From the NCBI GenBank assembly GCA_905250075.1, contig CAJNOP010000921.1, forward strand, positions 1 through 64,000: 64,000 bases of DNA, in the 5' to 3' direction. This DNA comes from Rotaria sp. Silwood1 (lineage: Eukaryota; Rotifera; Eurotatoria; Philodinida; Philodinidae). The number at the start of each line of letters is the position of its first letter. The stretch's first letter is position 1. A program made the translations under genes and the position numbers. Positions 49,002 through 60,052 of this stretch are shown here, in pieces. The notes under the pieces are model-generated. The model saw only the letters and a list, made by a program, of their open reading frames with translations. It did no database searches and had not been told where the DNA came from.

Positions 49002-51292
49002 ATTTCGAAAATTTCGTAAAAATAAAATGTCGTTAACTATATCACTGCCTAAATTTTGCCTTCTTTCTTCCAAAACTCTACCACTTGCGCTGAAAATGGG
49101 TTCACTGGTAGCCGAACTAGCTGGTATTCCCAATAACCATTTTGCTAATACACTAAGTTGTGGATAATTCAATGACCATTTATTCCACCATTGTAATACT
49201 GATTCTTCTTTAGGAAAAGTCAATTTTGCTTTAGTATAATTATAAACTTCATCGTACTCATCATCTTCATCTGATGCAGGTTCATCTTCATTTGCATATT
49301 CCATTAAAAGATCATCTTGCGAAATTTCATATCGTTTCTATTTTTTTTCTTTAGTTTCTGTTGTCTTTTTTATAATAATTATTGATGATTGTTGTGGTTG
49401 AATAATGCCAACAGTTTTTAACATTTCTCGTGTTGATTGATGGTCTTGATCTCGTTCAGATTGACTGAACGACTACGACAAAAAAACAAATATTTCAGCT
49501 TCTATTTTTCAACCAATAGCCGCATCAGTTTCTTGATCTCATATTAGATATTAAAAATTTAATTAGGGTATTTGATGGCTATATTCTATAGGAAACTAAT
49601 ATCATATTCAGTTATTGGCATATCTAAGTCTTTCTTTTCAAGATAAAAGATATTTCATATTTGGATTCAGATTTTGAGTTTAATGCGTATTCGAAGCAAA
49701 GAAAATACAATGCATGAAAAATTTTTCATAACATTATCTTCCGATCAAACCTAAAAATAACTTTAATTTACTTTTTTTCAAGGAAACCTAATTTGGATAA
49801 GAGTTCTCTTGGATGAGTTTGCAACATACCGAAAGACTCTTCGTCAATGGATGAAGAAATGTGGCAATTTCGTGTAATTGAGTTAACCAAATCTTTTGTT
49901 GTATATGTTCTAATATCAATTTCTTCACTTGTTTCATTGCTTCTGAATCATTAATTTTTATTTTACAGTAACTTTTTAACTTGTTTATCCATGGCAGAAC
50001 CAGATGTAATGTTGGTTCTTGATCAGACGACAATTGTTCACTAGCTATTTTGAAATACGATAATAATTTTGTTAAATCTTTTAGTAAATCTTCATCAATT
50101 CTATCTATATAAAAATCATGTTCTTTTCGACTAAATAATATCTCTTTCACTGGTTTGAAATTGAACTCTATTGACTGTAATATTTCATGAATAGTATTCC
50201 AACGTGTTTCACATTGCTGTTTAAGTGATGTTCAGAGTGAAGCATTTAATTCACATCTTTTGAAATGCACCACTAGTTCACTACATGCCTTTATCATTGA
50301 AATAACAACTGGACATTATTCACCGAGAGAATATTGTAGTACAAGATTTAGTCCATGACCTAAAACAACGAGAAATATTAAGATTAAATTTATTACATTA
50401 ACTTACATATGCATCTTAAATGAACTTCATCTTTCAAGCCACAAACAAAATTTGGACCACTCTCTGTTAAATAAATAATATGCATTTCTTCTGGATTAAT
50501 TTCATAAGATATAAGAACATTTTTCATCATTCGAACAATATTATCACCAGTTTTTGAATCAATAAATAACAACGTGCTTAACATAAATGTAATTGGCTTT
50601 TTATCTTTGGTATAATGAAGATTAATGGTCAAATAATTATCAGACGTATAGCAGTTTTTCCAAAAATCAGATGAAACACCAACAAGTTTTACGTTTTTCA
50701 AATCTTCTTTCAATATTTGAATTAATTTAAGACGATATTCATTTGCTAAGAACTGGATTCTTCTTGAGACATTTGTAGGATCAGGTAGAACAAATGTAGC
50801 AGAAGGTACATCAGCTTTTAGTTCACCAAATTTGTATCCGAGTTCAATTACAGTTTGGCATAGCTGTTGAAAACCATCACCTTTCACAGTATTAAATGAT
50901 TGCATATCAAATGCACAAAATTTAGCACAAGGAATTGTAATCTTTTGTTTATCTTCAAGAGATACACTTGGATCTTTTTTCAAATATTTTTGAATAGACT
51001 TGGTTGTTTTTGAACTTGTTGTTTTTTTTAAACAATTGTGAACATGTTGACTAAGACTATGTGTGCCGTTTTTCGGTTCATATGATAAGATTTGTTTGCA
51101 TATATTGCATTGAACAAAAGGTTTAAATGCATGTGTATCATTTGCTTGTCGTATTCTTAAGAGCCTGGACTAAAATTCACCATTCGACGAAGATGGGGCT
51201 TCTTCTGTTGTAATTAATTTTCCTTCATTCAATAAATTCAATATTTGTTTCTTATTTTCATCCAAATCTTTTCGAGATGATTTAGTGGACAT
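48996..51292 (-). pseudogene. hAT transposase
   Basis: Starts with ATG at 51290-51292. An N-terminal BED zinc finger is visible (CNICKQ, then H..L..H..NC) but follows an in-frame TAG at 51170-51172. The RNase H-like core begins at VGVSSDFWKNCYTSDNYLT, with SSD as the first acidic site, then IIYLTESGPNF where family members usually have Asp. A short GT-AG intron (about 50405-50352) leads to CHGLNLVLQYS, followed by stops at 50316-50318 (TAA) and 50232-50234 (TGA), and ETRWNTIHE. The C-terminus keeps the hAT dimerisation region (LSVLAKWLLGIPASSATSEP, then ILFLRNFRNM) and ends at 48996. At least three stops make it dead. Confidence 0.88.
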
Positions 51293-51864
51293 TTTGTATT
51301 ACATATCTCGAATGTTACACAACAAAACAATTAAAATTCAGCCAATTTCTTCCTTTATGTTAGGTATAACGTGAAAACAATAAATAAACAATGAACCATT
51401 GTCCACTCACTTATCGTTGTTCCATCCAATCAATATACATTTTAATGAGCTAGCTGTTTAGTCTTTTAAATCAGATAGATGTCACAAGTGTCATAGAAAT
51501 TAGTTGACCGAAAAATCTTAGTACTATAAATGGCATTCTAGTTCTATTCTAAATATTTGTTGCACCGCCTTTACCATATTCTACGCTAACGTTTGTCACT
51601 CTCACCCTACCCTACCCTACGCTTTCTTACCCTAACCCTACCCTACCCTAACGCTTTCTCACCCTCACCCTACCCTATCCTACGCTTTCTTACCCTAGCC
51701 CTACCCTACCCTAACGTTTTCTTACCCTAACCCTACCCTACTCAAACGCTTTCTTACCCTACCCTATTAGGGTAGGGTAGGGTTACCCTGCAGGACTCTA
51801 CCCACATGCAGAATACACTTCTGTCTTATACAGTCGAGGATCAAGTAAGTCGAACCGACGAACG

Positions 51865-52140
51865 TTACTTTTTTGATAATGCACTATACACATAAATTTG
51901 ATTATTATTGTAATTGAATATGGTCAATATTTGTGTATTAACAATTGTTGTTCCTAAACTTGGATTATCAGCTCTTGTCACTTCATTGTTTTTGTTTATT
52001 GGAGCAAAGCTCTTTGATAATTGCTGGCCATTGGTTGAAATAAAAATCGAAATCAATCCTAGGACAACAGGAAAAAAGTATTGAACTGAACTATTTTCAT
52101 TCTCAACATTAGGTACTTTATGAGTGAAACTCAATTTCAA
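51865..52140 (-). CDS. Small ORF with one hydrophobic segment
   Basis: 91 residues from an ATG, with one hydrophobic stretch (YFFPVVLGLISIFIST) and a polar Asn-rich tail. No family recognised, no neighbour to link it to. May be an exon or chance. Confidence 0.25.
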   Translation of the reverse strand: MKLSFTHKVPNVENENSSVQYFFPVVLGLISIFISTNGQQLSKSFAPINKNNEVTRADNPSLGTTIVNTQILTIFNYNNNQIYVYSALSKK

Positions 52141-52874
52141 TTGAGTTTTATATCACTTGAGAAAATGAAACTGACTCGTATATTCGATCATGATCATTGC
52201 GTTTCGTTTTTTAAATGAATAGATAAGAAACATAGGATGAGAGATATCCCTTTAATTTGATTTTCGAAACTTTCTAACGGAAGGAAACTGACACTAATAT
52301 GAAGAATGTGACCTACATATAAAGCAGGACTGTTTTCACATCAACAGCATGGCAATAGAATCGTGCCAGATTTCATCTAAACCTTAATTATTTCTCAATG
52401 TCCTATATAAATTCCTTTTTTTCTTTCTCTCGTACAACACTACATCGCTAGAAACTCACGTCATCTTCAAACATGATAAAACACATTTGTTTGTATTGGT
52501 TGAGTTTATCAGCGTATGATAAATTTTTTCTTTCTGTGGTTTAATTTTTTTACCTAGTTCTTTTCACATGGCAACGTAGTGTGAGATGAACACGTTTCTC
52601 TTATAAATGAGGTTTCTTTTGACTATTTTTTTCTTTTGTCGGCGAGACTATAATGATGATTTCATCTTTTAGCGTTCAACGCGTTATAGTATACTCGTCT
52701 TTTCTTATTCTTTTCTGTCTGTTTAAATTATATTTCTTTGAAATAATGGAAACCAGTCAAATTCTTTACATATTATTCTCTTTCTTCAAATTCAATCATA
52801 ATTTTAACTGATAGATATTGAGATAATGAAACTTGTTATTATTCAAGACATTTTGTATGTGAGCGATGACAACA

Positions 52875-53168
52875 CCCAGGGAATAAAAAAATGAAAAAAA
52901 ATGTCATTTCTGATGATGAAACGGACATTTTCTTTGATGTTTTTCGATTTCATCGATGAAAATGAATATTTTCATCAAAATAATGCCATTACTTTGAAAA
53001 AAATCAAATTCATGCAATGTCACCGATGAAAATAAACATTTTCATCGATGAAATTGAAAAACATGAAAGAAAATGTCCGTTTCATCATCAGAAATGCCAT
53101 TTTGTTCATACTTTTGATGCAAAATTCATGAAAGTCATGGCTTTTTTTTCATTATTTTATTCCCTGGG
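52875..53168. mobile_element. Foldback MITE, 294 bp
   Basis: The outer ends are inverted: CCCAGGGAATAAAAAAATGA at the left and its near-complement ending ATTCCCTGGG at the right. An inner pair holds GATGATGAAACGGACATTTT and its reverse complement, and a central GAAAATGNNNATTTTCATC repeat occurs on both sides. It has no coding capacity. The CAGGG end suggests a hAT-driven MITE; no target duplication was resolved. Confidence 0.8.
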
Positions 53169-53844
53169 AGGCTTAAGAATTTTCGAATTTATTATTTTTT
53201 CCTTTTCTGTTACAGAATTTCTCAATGATGCCGAAATTTTTGACAAAAGCGCCTGGTTATTTTGAGCCGCCACTGATCAAGGCGTCGACTTACACATCTA
53301 TTCACAAGTAGAGTGTTGGTTAGGATAATCATCGATTCTTGGTAGCTTTTCAGTTAATAAAACGATTGCGTCACATTGTTCGAAAAAAAAACTTTGATCT
53401 CATGTATAGTAAACTAGCAAGATGTAGATGATTCTGTTCAGTGAATAACTATGGGTCGGATGCGTAGGAAAAAATCGGCATTTTAAGCAGAAAAGTTGTA
53501 CAGTTTTTTGGCTAGAAAAAGTAAACTGGTAGAGTAAATGATTTTAAATTTGTTTATTCTGAAAAGAATAACTTTTTCATGCAATTACATGTGTGCTTTT
53601 GCACACAAATGCATCCATTCTTCTGTTTTTTTTTCTGCCTGAGTAGACAAAAAAATTACTGAATTTTATTTGTTATATACATAGTATTCTTTCCAATCCT
53701 ACATCATGATCATATATCAGCAAAAAAAATATTTTCTTTTGTATGACTGTAAAATGTTGAAAAATTCTGGCAGGAAAAACTTAATGTTACTTTCATTTAG
53801 ATAGATTATATGCTCGCTGAACATAACAAGAACAATTAGAAATT
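53169..53844. other. Upstream region of the ART-NACHT-HEAT gene
   Basis: AT-rich, no gene. It should hold the promoter; no specific element was identified. Confidence 0.5.
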
Positions 53845-56800
53845 ATGGTAAATAATCGTTTTGTAACCAATCATTCTGTAGAATTTGAACAGATCAATCG
53901 CAGTCCAATATTTGGTTATGAAGATTCACCTGTACTGACATTAGAAGAAGCTTTAGAAGAAATAACTATACCGAATCTTGACTTAACGGATCACGTGATA
54001 AGAGCTAAAAGGAAATGTTATCGACGTTCAACTTTATTAACGCGCGATGAATCGGCAGCAATATTTCTTTATTCAATGCCAAGTACATTCTACTCCTGTC
54101 TCAACAATGCACTTCGAGACGAAGATCGAGAGAAAGTGAAACCATGGTTTCCTTTCTTAAAACTGTTCATAACAGCTCTGAAAAAATTACCCTTAGTGAA
54201 GGATATTGTTTGGCGAGGAGTTAATTTTGATGATACACTGGCGTTTGTCGACGATGATGAACACATTTGGTGGAGTATAAACTCGTGTTCGAAGGCTCTC
54301 AATGTCGTTCAAGGATTTATAGGCGACAAAGGCACTTTGTATGCTATTAACGCTCTTGACGGTAGAGATATTTTCGAATATTCGGTCAATCCAGATGAAC
54401 ATGAAATTATTCTTATGCCTGGCACTCATGTGCGCCGCAGATATGGATCTCTCAATTACGAAAATCGTTTTTTCGCTCTTCATCTGGAACAAATAAGCCC
54501 TTTAAGGTAAGCCCATGGCAAAATAAATAAAGATCGATCGTAGTTTCATGGTTTTAAAGGCAGTTGTTTATTATTTTTTCTTAATAGAACAGGAACTGCG
54601 AGGTTATTGTAAAACTAGTGACGTAGTCAGGAAAAAATTATGGGATAAGTTTAACCTCTGTTACATCCCTCATTGGTAACCTATATTCAAACTTGCAACA
54701 GTCTCGAAACTTTCTAGAGAGGACTCGACTGTGTGATGAGGAAAGGGTTAAGACAAGAATGATGTGTTCTTTTTTTTGTAGAGAATCAAACTACTTATTC
54801 GAATTCATAAAACAACAATATCAACAAAATAGTCGTATCGAACGTATATTAAATCCGGCAAAATCATTTCCTATCCATCAAAGCTACATTAATTTAGCGA
54901 TAGTAACAACCAAAGAACAAGATGAAACGGAAAAACAACTTCGTGACGTACAATATGGTGATGCCATAATGAACACTTTCGAAGAGATCTACGGTATGAA
55001 ATCTACAATAAACATCCAGGACATTTTTAATACATGCCTAAATCAACGGAAACAAGTACTCGTGTTTGGTCGAGCTGGTATCGGAAAGTCAACATTTTGT
55101 CGATATGTCGCTTACAAATGGGCGACAGGTGCATTTTGGACAGAGTATAAATTGCTTGCTTTAATTCCGTTACGTTGTTTAACCACCGATCGTTATCCTC
55201 CATTGCCATCTAGACAGAGCTATTCTCTCATTGATCTGGTGAAGAAAGAAGTTCTCTTGATGAATCTATCTGAAAAGGAAGATAGTCTTTTAACGACAGT
55301 ATTCGACGCAAATAAAACCTTATGGATTTTGGATGGATATGATGAAATAATACAAAATATACCAGCATATCTGAAATGTTTATTAAAACAATTACTGAAC
55401 ACTCCGCACCATATCGTGACATCTCGCCCGTATCTGAACACATTATCATATGATGCGAAAATGGAAATAACTGGTTTTAAAGATGAAAATATTAAAGAAT
55501 ATGTAGAACAATTTTTTAATCAAATGGAAGATGAATTAGATAATGCCATTATCAAGAGCCAAGCATTATTAAAGTACTTACAGACCAATCGAAGCATTTG
55601 GGGTGTTGCTCATATACCAGTGAATCTAGAAGTTATTTGCAGCATTTGGAGCAACGAAGATTCATTAGAAACAAAAGATTTAACAATAATATCATTATAT
55701 AATGTCATGACTGAATGGCTATGTCGACGATATTTAACACGAATACATAAGCAAATTCTACAGTTATCTAAAGATGAGATTGATCAACGTTGTCAAAAAG
55801 AATTAGCATTCTTAGAAAGTCTAGCTTTCCATGCGATGAAGAATAACACCATCATGATACAACCACCATTACTGAGAAAGGCGTTGAAGGAAAGTAATGT
55901 TTCTTTTCAAGACTGTCTACACGTTCTTAATCTAGGTATTCTAAAAAGTTTTAACAAAAAAGGAACTGGTACGCAAATTGAGACAGACAAAGATCATTAT
56001 TTTATCCATCTTAGTTTTCAAGAATACTTTGCTGCTCGCTACTTGATTCATACTCTTCACAGACCTTCTAGTGAGCAAGCCATCGAATTTATTAAATATC
56101 AAAAATACAATCAACGTTATACATTAGTATTTACTTTCATGTCTGGTCTTCTTGCTGACAACGATCTCGAATCCTGCTCCAACATTTTCTGGGATGCTGT
56201 ATTGAGTGAACCCATGGATTTAGTTGGCATCAGACACATCCAGCTTTTAATCATCTGTCTGGAAGCAATGTCTAACAGATTAATTTTTTCTCCCTATGAT
56301 GAACTGTTAGTACGCATAACAGAGTACATACAATATAGTTTCTACCATGAGAACAAAATTATCCGCAAACACTTATCGCAGTCGTTGCAAAGGGCACCAT
56401 TATTGACTCGCACTGGCAAAATTATCAACATGTTAATTAACCTACTTCAAAGTGATGAGATGAAAATCAAATCAGAAGTTCTTCTATTCATTTCTGAATT
56501 GAAGATTTCCAATCCTTCCACTGAACTGATTCAATCAATCGTTAAATCAATGCAAGATACAAATACAGATGTTAGAATCAAAGTATGTTTGGCTCTCGGA
56601 AGTATGAGCGAAAAAGCAACGACCGACGAAGTGATCAGCACGTTAGTGGATGCACTAGGAGATAAAGACGCATATGTGAGAGCGGGTGCATCTTATGCGC
56701 TCGGAATGATGAGTGAAAAGACGGTGACGGATGACGTCATCATTGACAAATTAGTATATGCTCTAGAAGATGAGAACGAGAGTGTCAGAGCGAGTGCATC

Positions 56801-58523
56801 TTATACTCTGGATAAATTGAGCGTGAACACAGTGACGAATGAAACGATCAACAAGCTCGTGAATACATTAGGACATGAAGATAAACATGTTAGAGCACGT
56901 GTACGTTATTTTTTTGGAAATATAGGTGAAAAAGTAGCGACAACAGAAGTGATTGGCAAGCTAGTGAGTGCACTAAAAGATGGCAATGAGAATGTCAAAG
57001 CCGGTGCAGCCTATATACTCGGAAAGATGGGAAAAAAAACAGTAACAGATGACGTGATCAGCGCGTTATTGAGTGCACTGGGAGAGGAGAATGAATATGT
57101 TAGAAGTTATGCATGTGAAGCTCTGGGAAATATAGGTAAAAAAGCGACAAGAGATAAAGTGATCAGTGAACTAGTGAATGCACTGGAAGATAAGAGTGGA
57201 TCTGTCAGAAGAAGTGCATGTGAAGCTCTAGAAAATATGGGAGAAAAGGTAGTGACAAATGAAGTGATGAGAAAACTAATCACTGCACTGGACAGTAAGG
57301 ATGAGAACAACAGAAGAAATGCATGCGAAGCTCTGGGAAATTTGAGTGAAGAACCGGCAACAGATGAGGTAATTAGAAAACTAATCAAGGCATTAAGAGA
57401 TAAGAGTGGACTCGTCAGAGACAGTGCATGTAAAGCTCTTGGCATGAAGTGTGTAAAAGCAGCAAAGAATGAAATAATTAGCAGTCTTGTGAATGCACTA
57501 GGAGATACGAATGAGAAGGTCAGAGTGAGTGCATGTGAATCTCTAGAAATGGTAGGTGAAAAAGCATGGACGGACAAAGTGATCGAGAAGCTAGTGGATG
57601 CACTAGGAGATGAGAGTAAGAATGTCCGAGAGGGTGCGCTGTATATTCTTGGAAAGATGGGTAAAAAGGCAGCGAGTCGGGTAGTGATCGACAAAGTAGT
57701 CAATGCATTAAAAGATCAGGATACAGCTGTCCGAAGTAGTGCTTGTTATACTCTCGCAGATTTCGGCGATATAGAGATGACAAATGAAGTGATCAACGGA
57801 CTAGTAACAGCGCTAGACGATGTGCAAAAGGATGTCAGAGCGGGTGCCTGTAAAGCTCTTGGGCAGATCGGCGACAAAGTAGTGACGAATGAAGTGATAA
57901 GCAAGCTCCTTAATGCATCAGGAGATGAGAATGGATATGTTAGATATCATACCTGTGAAGCACTTGGGAATATCAGTAGAAAAAGAGCGACGAATAAAAT
58001 AATTAGTGATCTTATTGGTATAATTAATAAGGATCATTATGTTATTTCTAAAGCAGCAGCAGAGGCAGTTAGTAATATGATCACTTCATCGTTTGACTTG
58101 ACACAATTAGATCCTCAACTAATCTCAGACCTTTGCTTGTCTAAGCACGGATCAATTTGCTTCAAAAACCTATCATTTGAGAAACTTATTAACACCTATT
58201 TTAAGACTAAAAAATTGGAATATGTATCTGTACTATACCTGTTCGCACTTCTGCAGGGAATTGCTGTAACAGTCCAGCAGGACAAACTTGTGATCTACAG
58301 TACGAAAGAGCCATTCGAGATTTTTATTCCAAGCGTAGAGCTTGGTCAGCGACTCATGGAAGCTTTTACAGTTGAAACGGAAGGATTGCACTCAGATGTT
58401 AGAATGTTCGAAGAAATGCGAACGGCACCTTCACTATTGAATCGAGTTCTGAAATATTTTATGATTTTGCTTAAAACTATTAATAGAATCAACATACATC
58501 GTTTTATTAGAAGTAGATATTAG
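53845..58523 (+). CDS. ART-NACHT-HEAT protein, NLR-like
   Basis: Two exons, 53845-54506 and 54782-58523. The donor GTAAGC and acceptor TTTTTTTGTAG join in phase (AG|A), giving 1467 residues. Residues 1-220: ADP-ribosyltransferase fold, with Arg124 (VWRGV), Ser144/Ser147 (WWSINSCS) and Glu185-x-Glu187, the R-S-ExE triad of arginine-type transferases, which move ADP-ribose from NAD+ to protein. Residues about 300-620: NACHT STAND ATPase with Walker A GRAGIGKST (317-325), Walker B LWILDGYDE (401-409) and a helical part with HLSFQEYFAARYL. Residues about 806-1320: 14 HEAT-like repeats of 35 residues. The C-terminal 145 residues are not recognised. The plan is that of an NLR: a repeat sensor, a switch, and an enzyme effector. 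The sensor role is inferred, not shown. No stop or frameshift was seen. No signal peptide, so it is probably cytosolic. Splicing is predicted only. Confidence 0.88.
56534..58090 (+). repeat. HEAT-coding tandem array, 105-bp units
   Basis: Fourteen successive units of about 105 bp encode 35-residue repeats with the shared pattern LVxALxDxxxxVRxxAcxxLGxxgeKxxTxeVIxk. The repeats are alike at the DNA level too, so unequal exchange or gene conversion within the array is likely. The open minus-strand frame at 57107-57703 is a by-product. Confidence 0.9.
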
Positions 58524-59082
58524 CATATTCATAATTATATGTTCCGTTGTTTGTTTTTTATGTAATATGTTTCGTTGTTTTTCCCGTATAAATAAAATTT
58601 CGTTGTTCTATTCTTAGCTATAGAGTACCGAAAGCAAAGCTATTTCTTTTTTCTAAATGAAGAAAGTAAGTGAAATTACAATGGATACAAAGAAATTCAT
58701 GGTGAGACAATGAAGTTTATGAAGCTCCTGAGTGAAAAGAGAAAGTAAAGCATGTAATCGTAGAAAGGATGATCTATCTATTGTCATTTCATTTGTTCAC
58801 AGATGTTTATCTCTTCTGAGTACTCTGAATAGTCACAGTCAATATGCTTTATTTAACACGAACGATTCGATAAAGAGGAAAATGTAATTAAGACAAAAAT
58901 CAAACGTGCATCTTTCAATAACCGATTGAAAATATTTCAAATTGTTTCAATTTACAGAAGACAACCTATAATCAACGGCACATCATTTGTTTATTAATTT
59001 ATTTTCATCTTTTTTTACTTCCATTCTGTTGTAATTTTGGATATATACAATGAAGAAAGAACGACAAGAAAAAGTAAGAAAA
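58524..59082. other. Intergenic, 3' flank of the NLR-like gene
   Basis: No gene. An AATAAA near 58590 could be the polyadenylation signal of the upstream gene. Confidence 0.5.
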
Positions 59083-59153
59083 TGAGCGTACCTGGGATCG
59101 AACCAGGGTTCCGAGTTCCGTAGACTCGAGCGCTTCCACTACACCATACGCCC
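59083..59153 (-). tRNA. tRNA-Arg (ACG)
   Basis: Full cloverleaf on the minus strand: acceptor GGGCGTA paired with TACGCTC, anticodon stem CGAGT/ACTCG, loop CTACGGA with anticodon ACG, and T arm CCTGG-TTCGATC-CCAGG. A box TGGTGTAGTGG and B box GGTTCGATCCC fit consensus. A discriminator A and a TTTT terminator (59079-59082) follow. The CCA is not encoded, as usual in eukaryotes. The D arm is short and the variable loop has only four bases, but no stem is broken. Confidence 0.88.
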
Positions 59154-59608
59154 GTTGTATCATTAGATTTTTTTGTAAAAAATTATCACTCGAATAATAA
59201 TTCTAGAGTTTGACACTAACGAAAATCAGATAATTTGAAAACCTGATCTCAGATTCAACTGACAACATCAATGATTAAGAAGTTTTTTTCACCATGAGAT
59301 GATATGTTAATTCCAATAATAAGACAAATTGAATGTTCGTTTCCAAGAGAATAAGAATTTAATGTAAATAATAAAGGGTTTTCATGCTTCTGACTGATAC
59401 AAGGTGTTTTTAACAATGCTATTAAATATTTAAAATCATTTTTCCGGCATTCAAAATATTAGTCAAAAACATGAATAGATTCTAATGACTGAATAACAAC
59501 TGTTGATTAGAAAATTGTTATTACTATAGTTATATCTATAGGTTCTTCAAAACAACACATACATAGAATTAACTGTAGCTCAAATAGTAATACGTTTCCA
59601 TTTATCTT

Positions 59609-59828
59609 GGGTGTGAGTGTGTGGGTGTGGGTGTGGGTGTGTGTGGGTATGGATGTGGGTGTTGTTCTTTTCTTCAGACAATACTCACACCCACATCCAC
59701 ATCCACACCCACACCCACACCCACATCCACACCCACACACCCACATCCACACCCACACACCCACACCCACACCCACACCCACACCCCACACCCATACCCA
59801 CCCACACCTACACCCACACCCACACCCT
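59609..59828. repeat. TGTGGG hairpin island, longest copy
   Basis: Left arm GGGTGTGAGTGTGTGGGTGTG, loop TTGTTCTTTTCTTCAGACAA, then a ~140-base C-rich arm with many CCACAC units, ending CACACCCT. The arms are unequal in length, as if only one side expanded. Confidence 0.92.
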
Positions 59829-60052
59829 TCCTATCTAGTATTTACAAGATCATTCTAAAGATTATTTTTTTCTTCATATTTTTTCTTGTTACACTTCTGT
59901 AAAACTTTTGCATTAAAGTATTGATATTTTTTTTTGTTTGGCACTGGTTCTAAAATTGATCATTTCAGTGATTATTGAGAGATAACGGACTATAGAAATG
60001 ACTGACAATGAGATTTTGTCAAATTTCGTTTTTCGAAAAACAATTAAATTGT

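Larger units (their letters stand above)
48649..51800. mobile_element. hAT transposon, complete but inactive
   Basis: 3152 bp. Ends: TAGAGTCCTGCAGGGTAAC at 48649-48667 and its perfect reverse complement at 51782-51800. Flanking 8-mers are CCTACATG (48641-48648) and CCCACATG (51801-51808), an 8-bp target duplication with one change, as expected for hAT. Subterminal regions (about 48676-48830 and 51600-51780) are packed with CCCTA/CCCTAACCCTA repeats, probably transposase-binding arrays. The interior carries one decayed minus-strand transposase gene. Confidence 0.93.

Noticed and set aside
54693-54781. Start of the NACHT frame as a separate gene
   Set aside because: The in-phase splice from the ART exon to 54782 removes this stretch, and it lacks a convincing start codon.
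57107-57703. 198-residue frame on the minus strand
   Set aside because: It mirrors the HEAT-coding repeats and has no features of its own.
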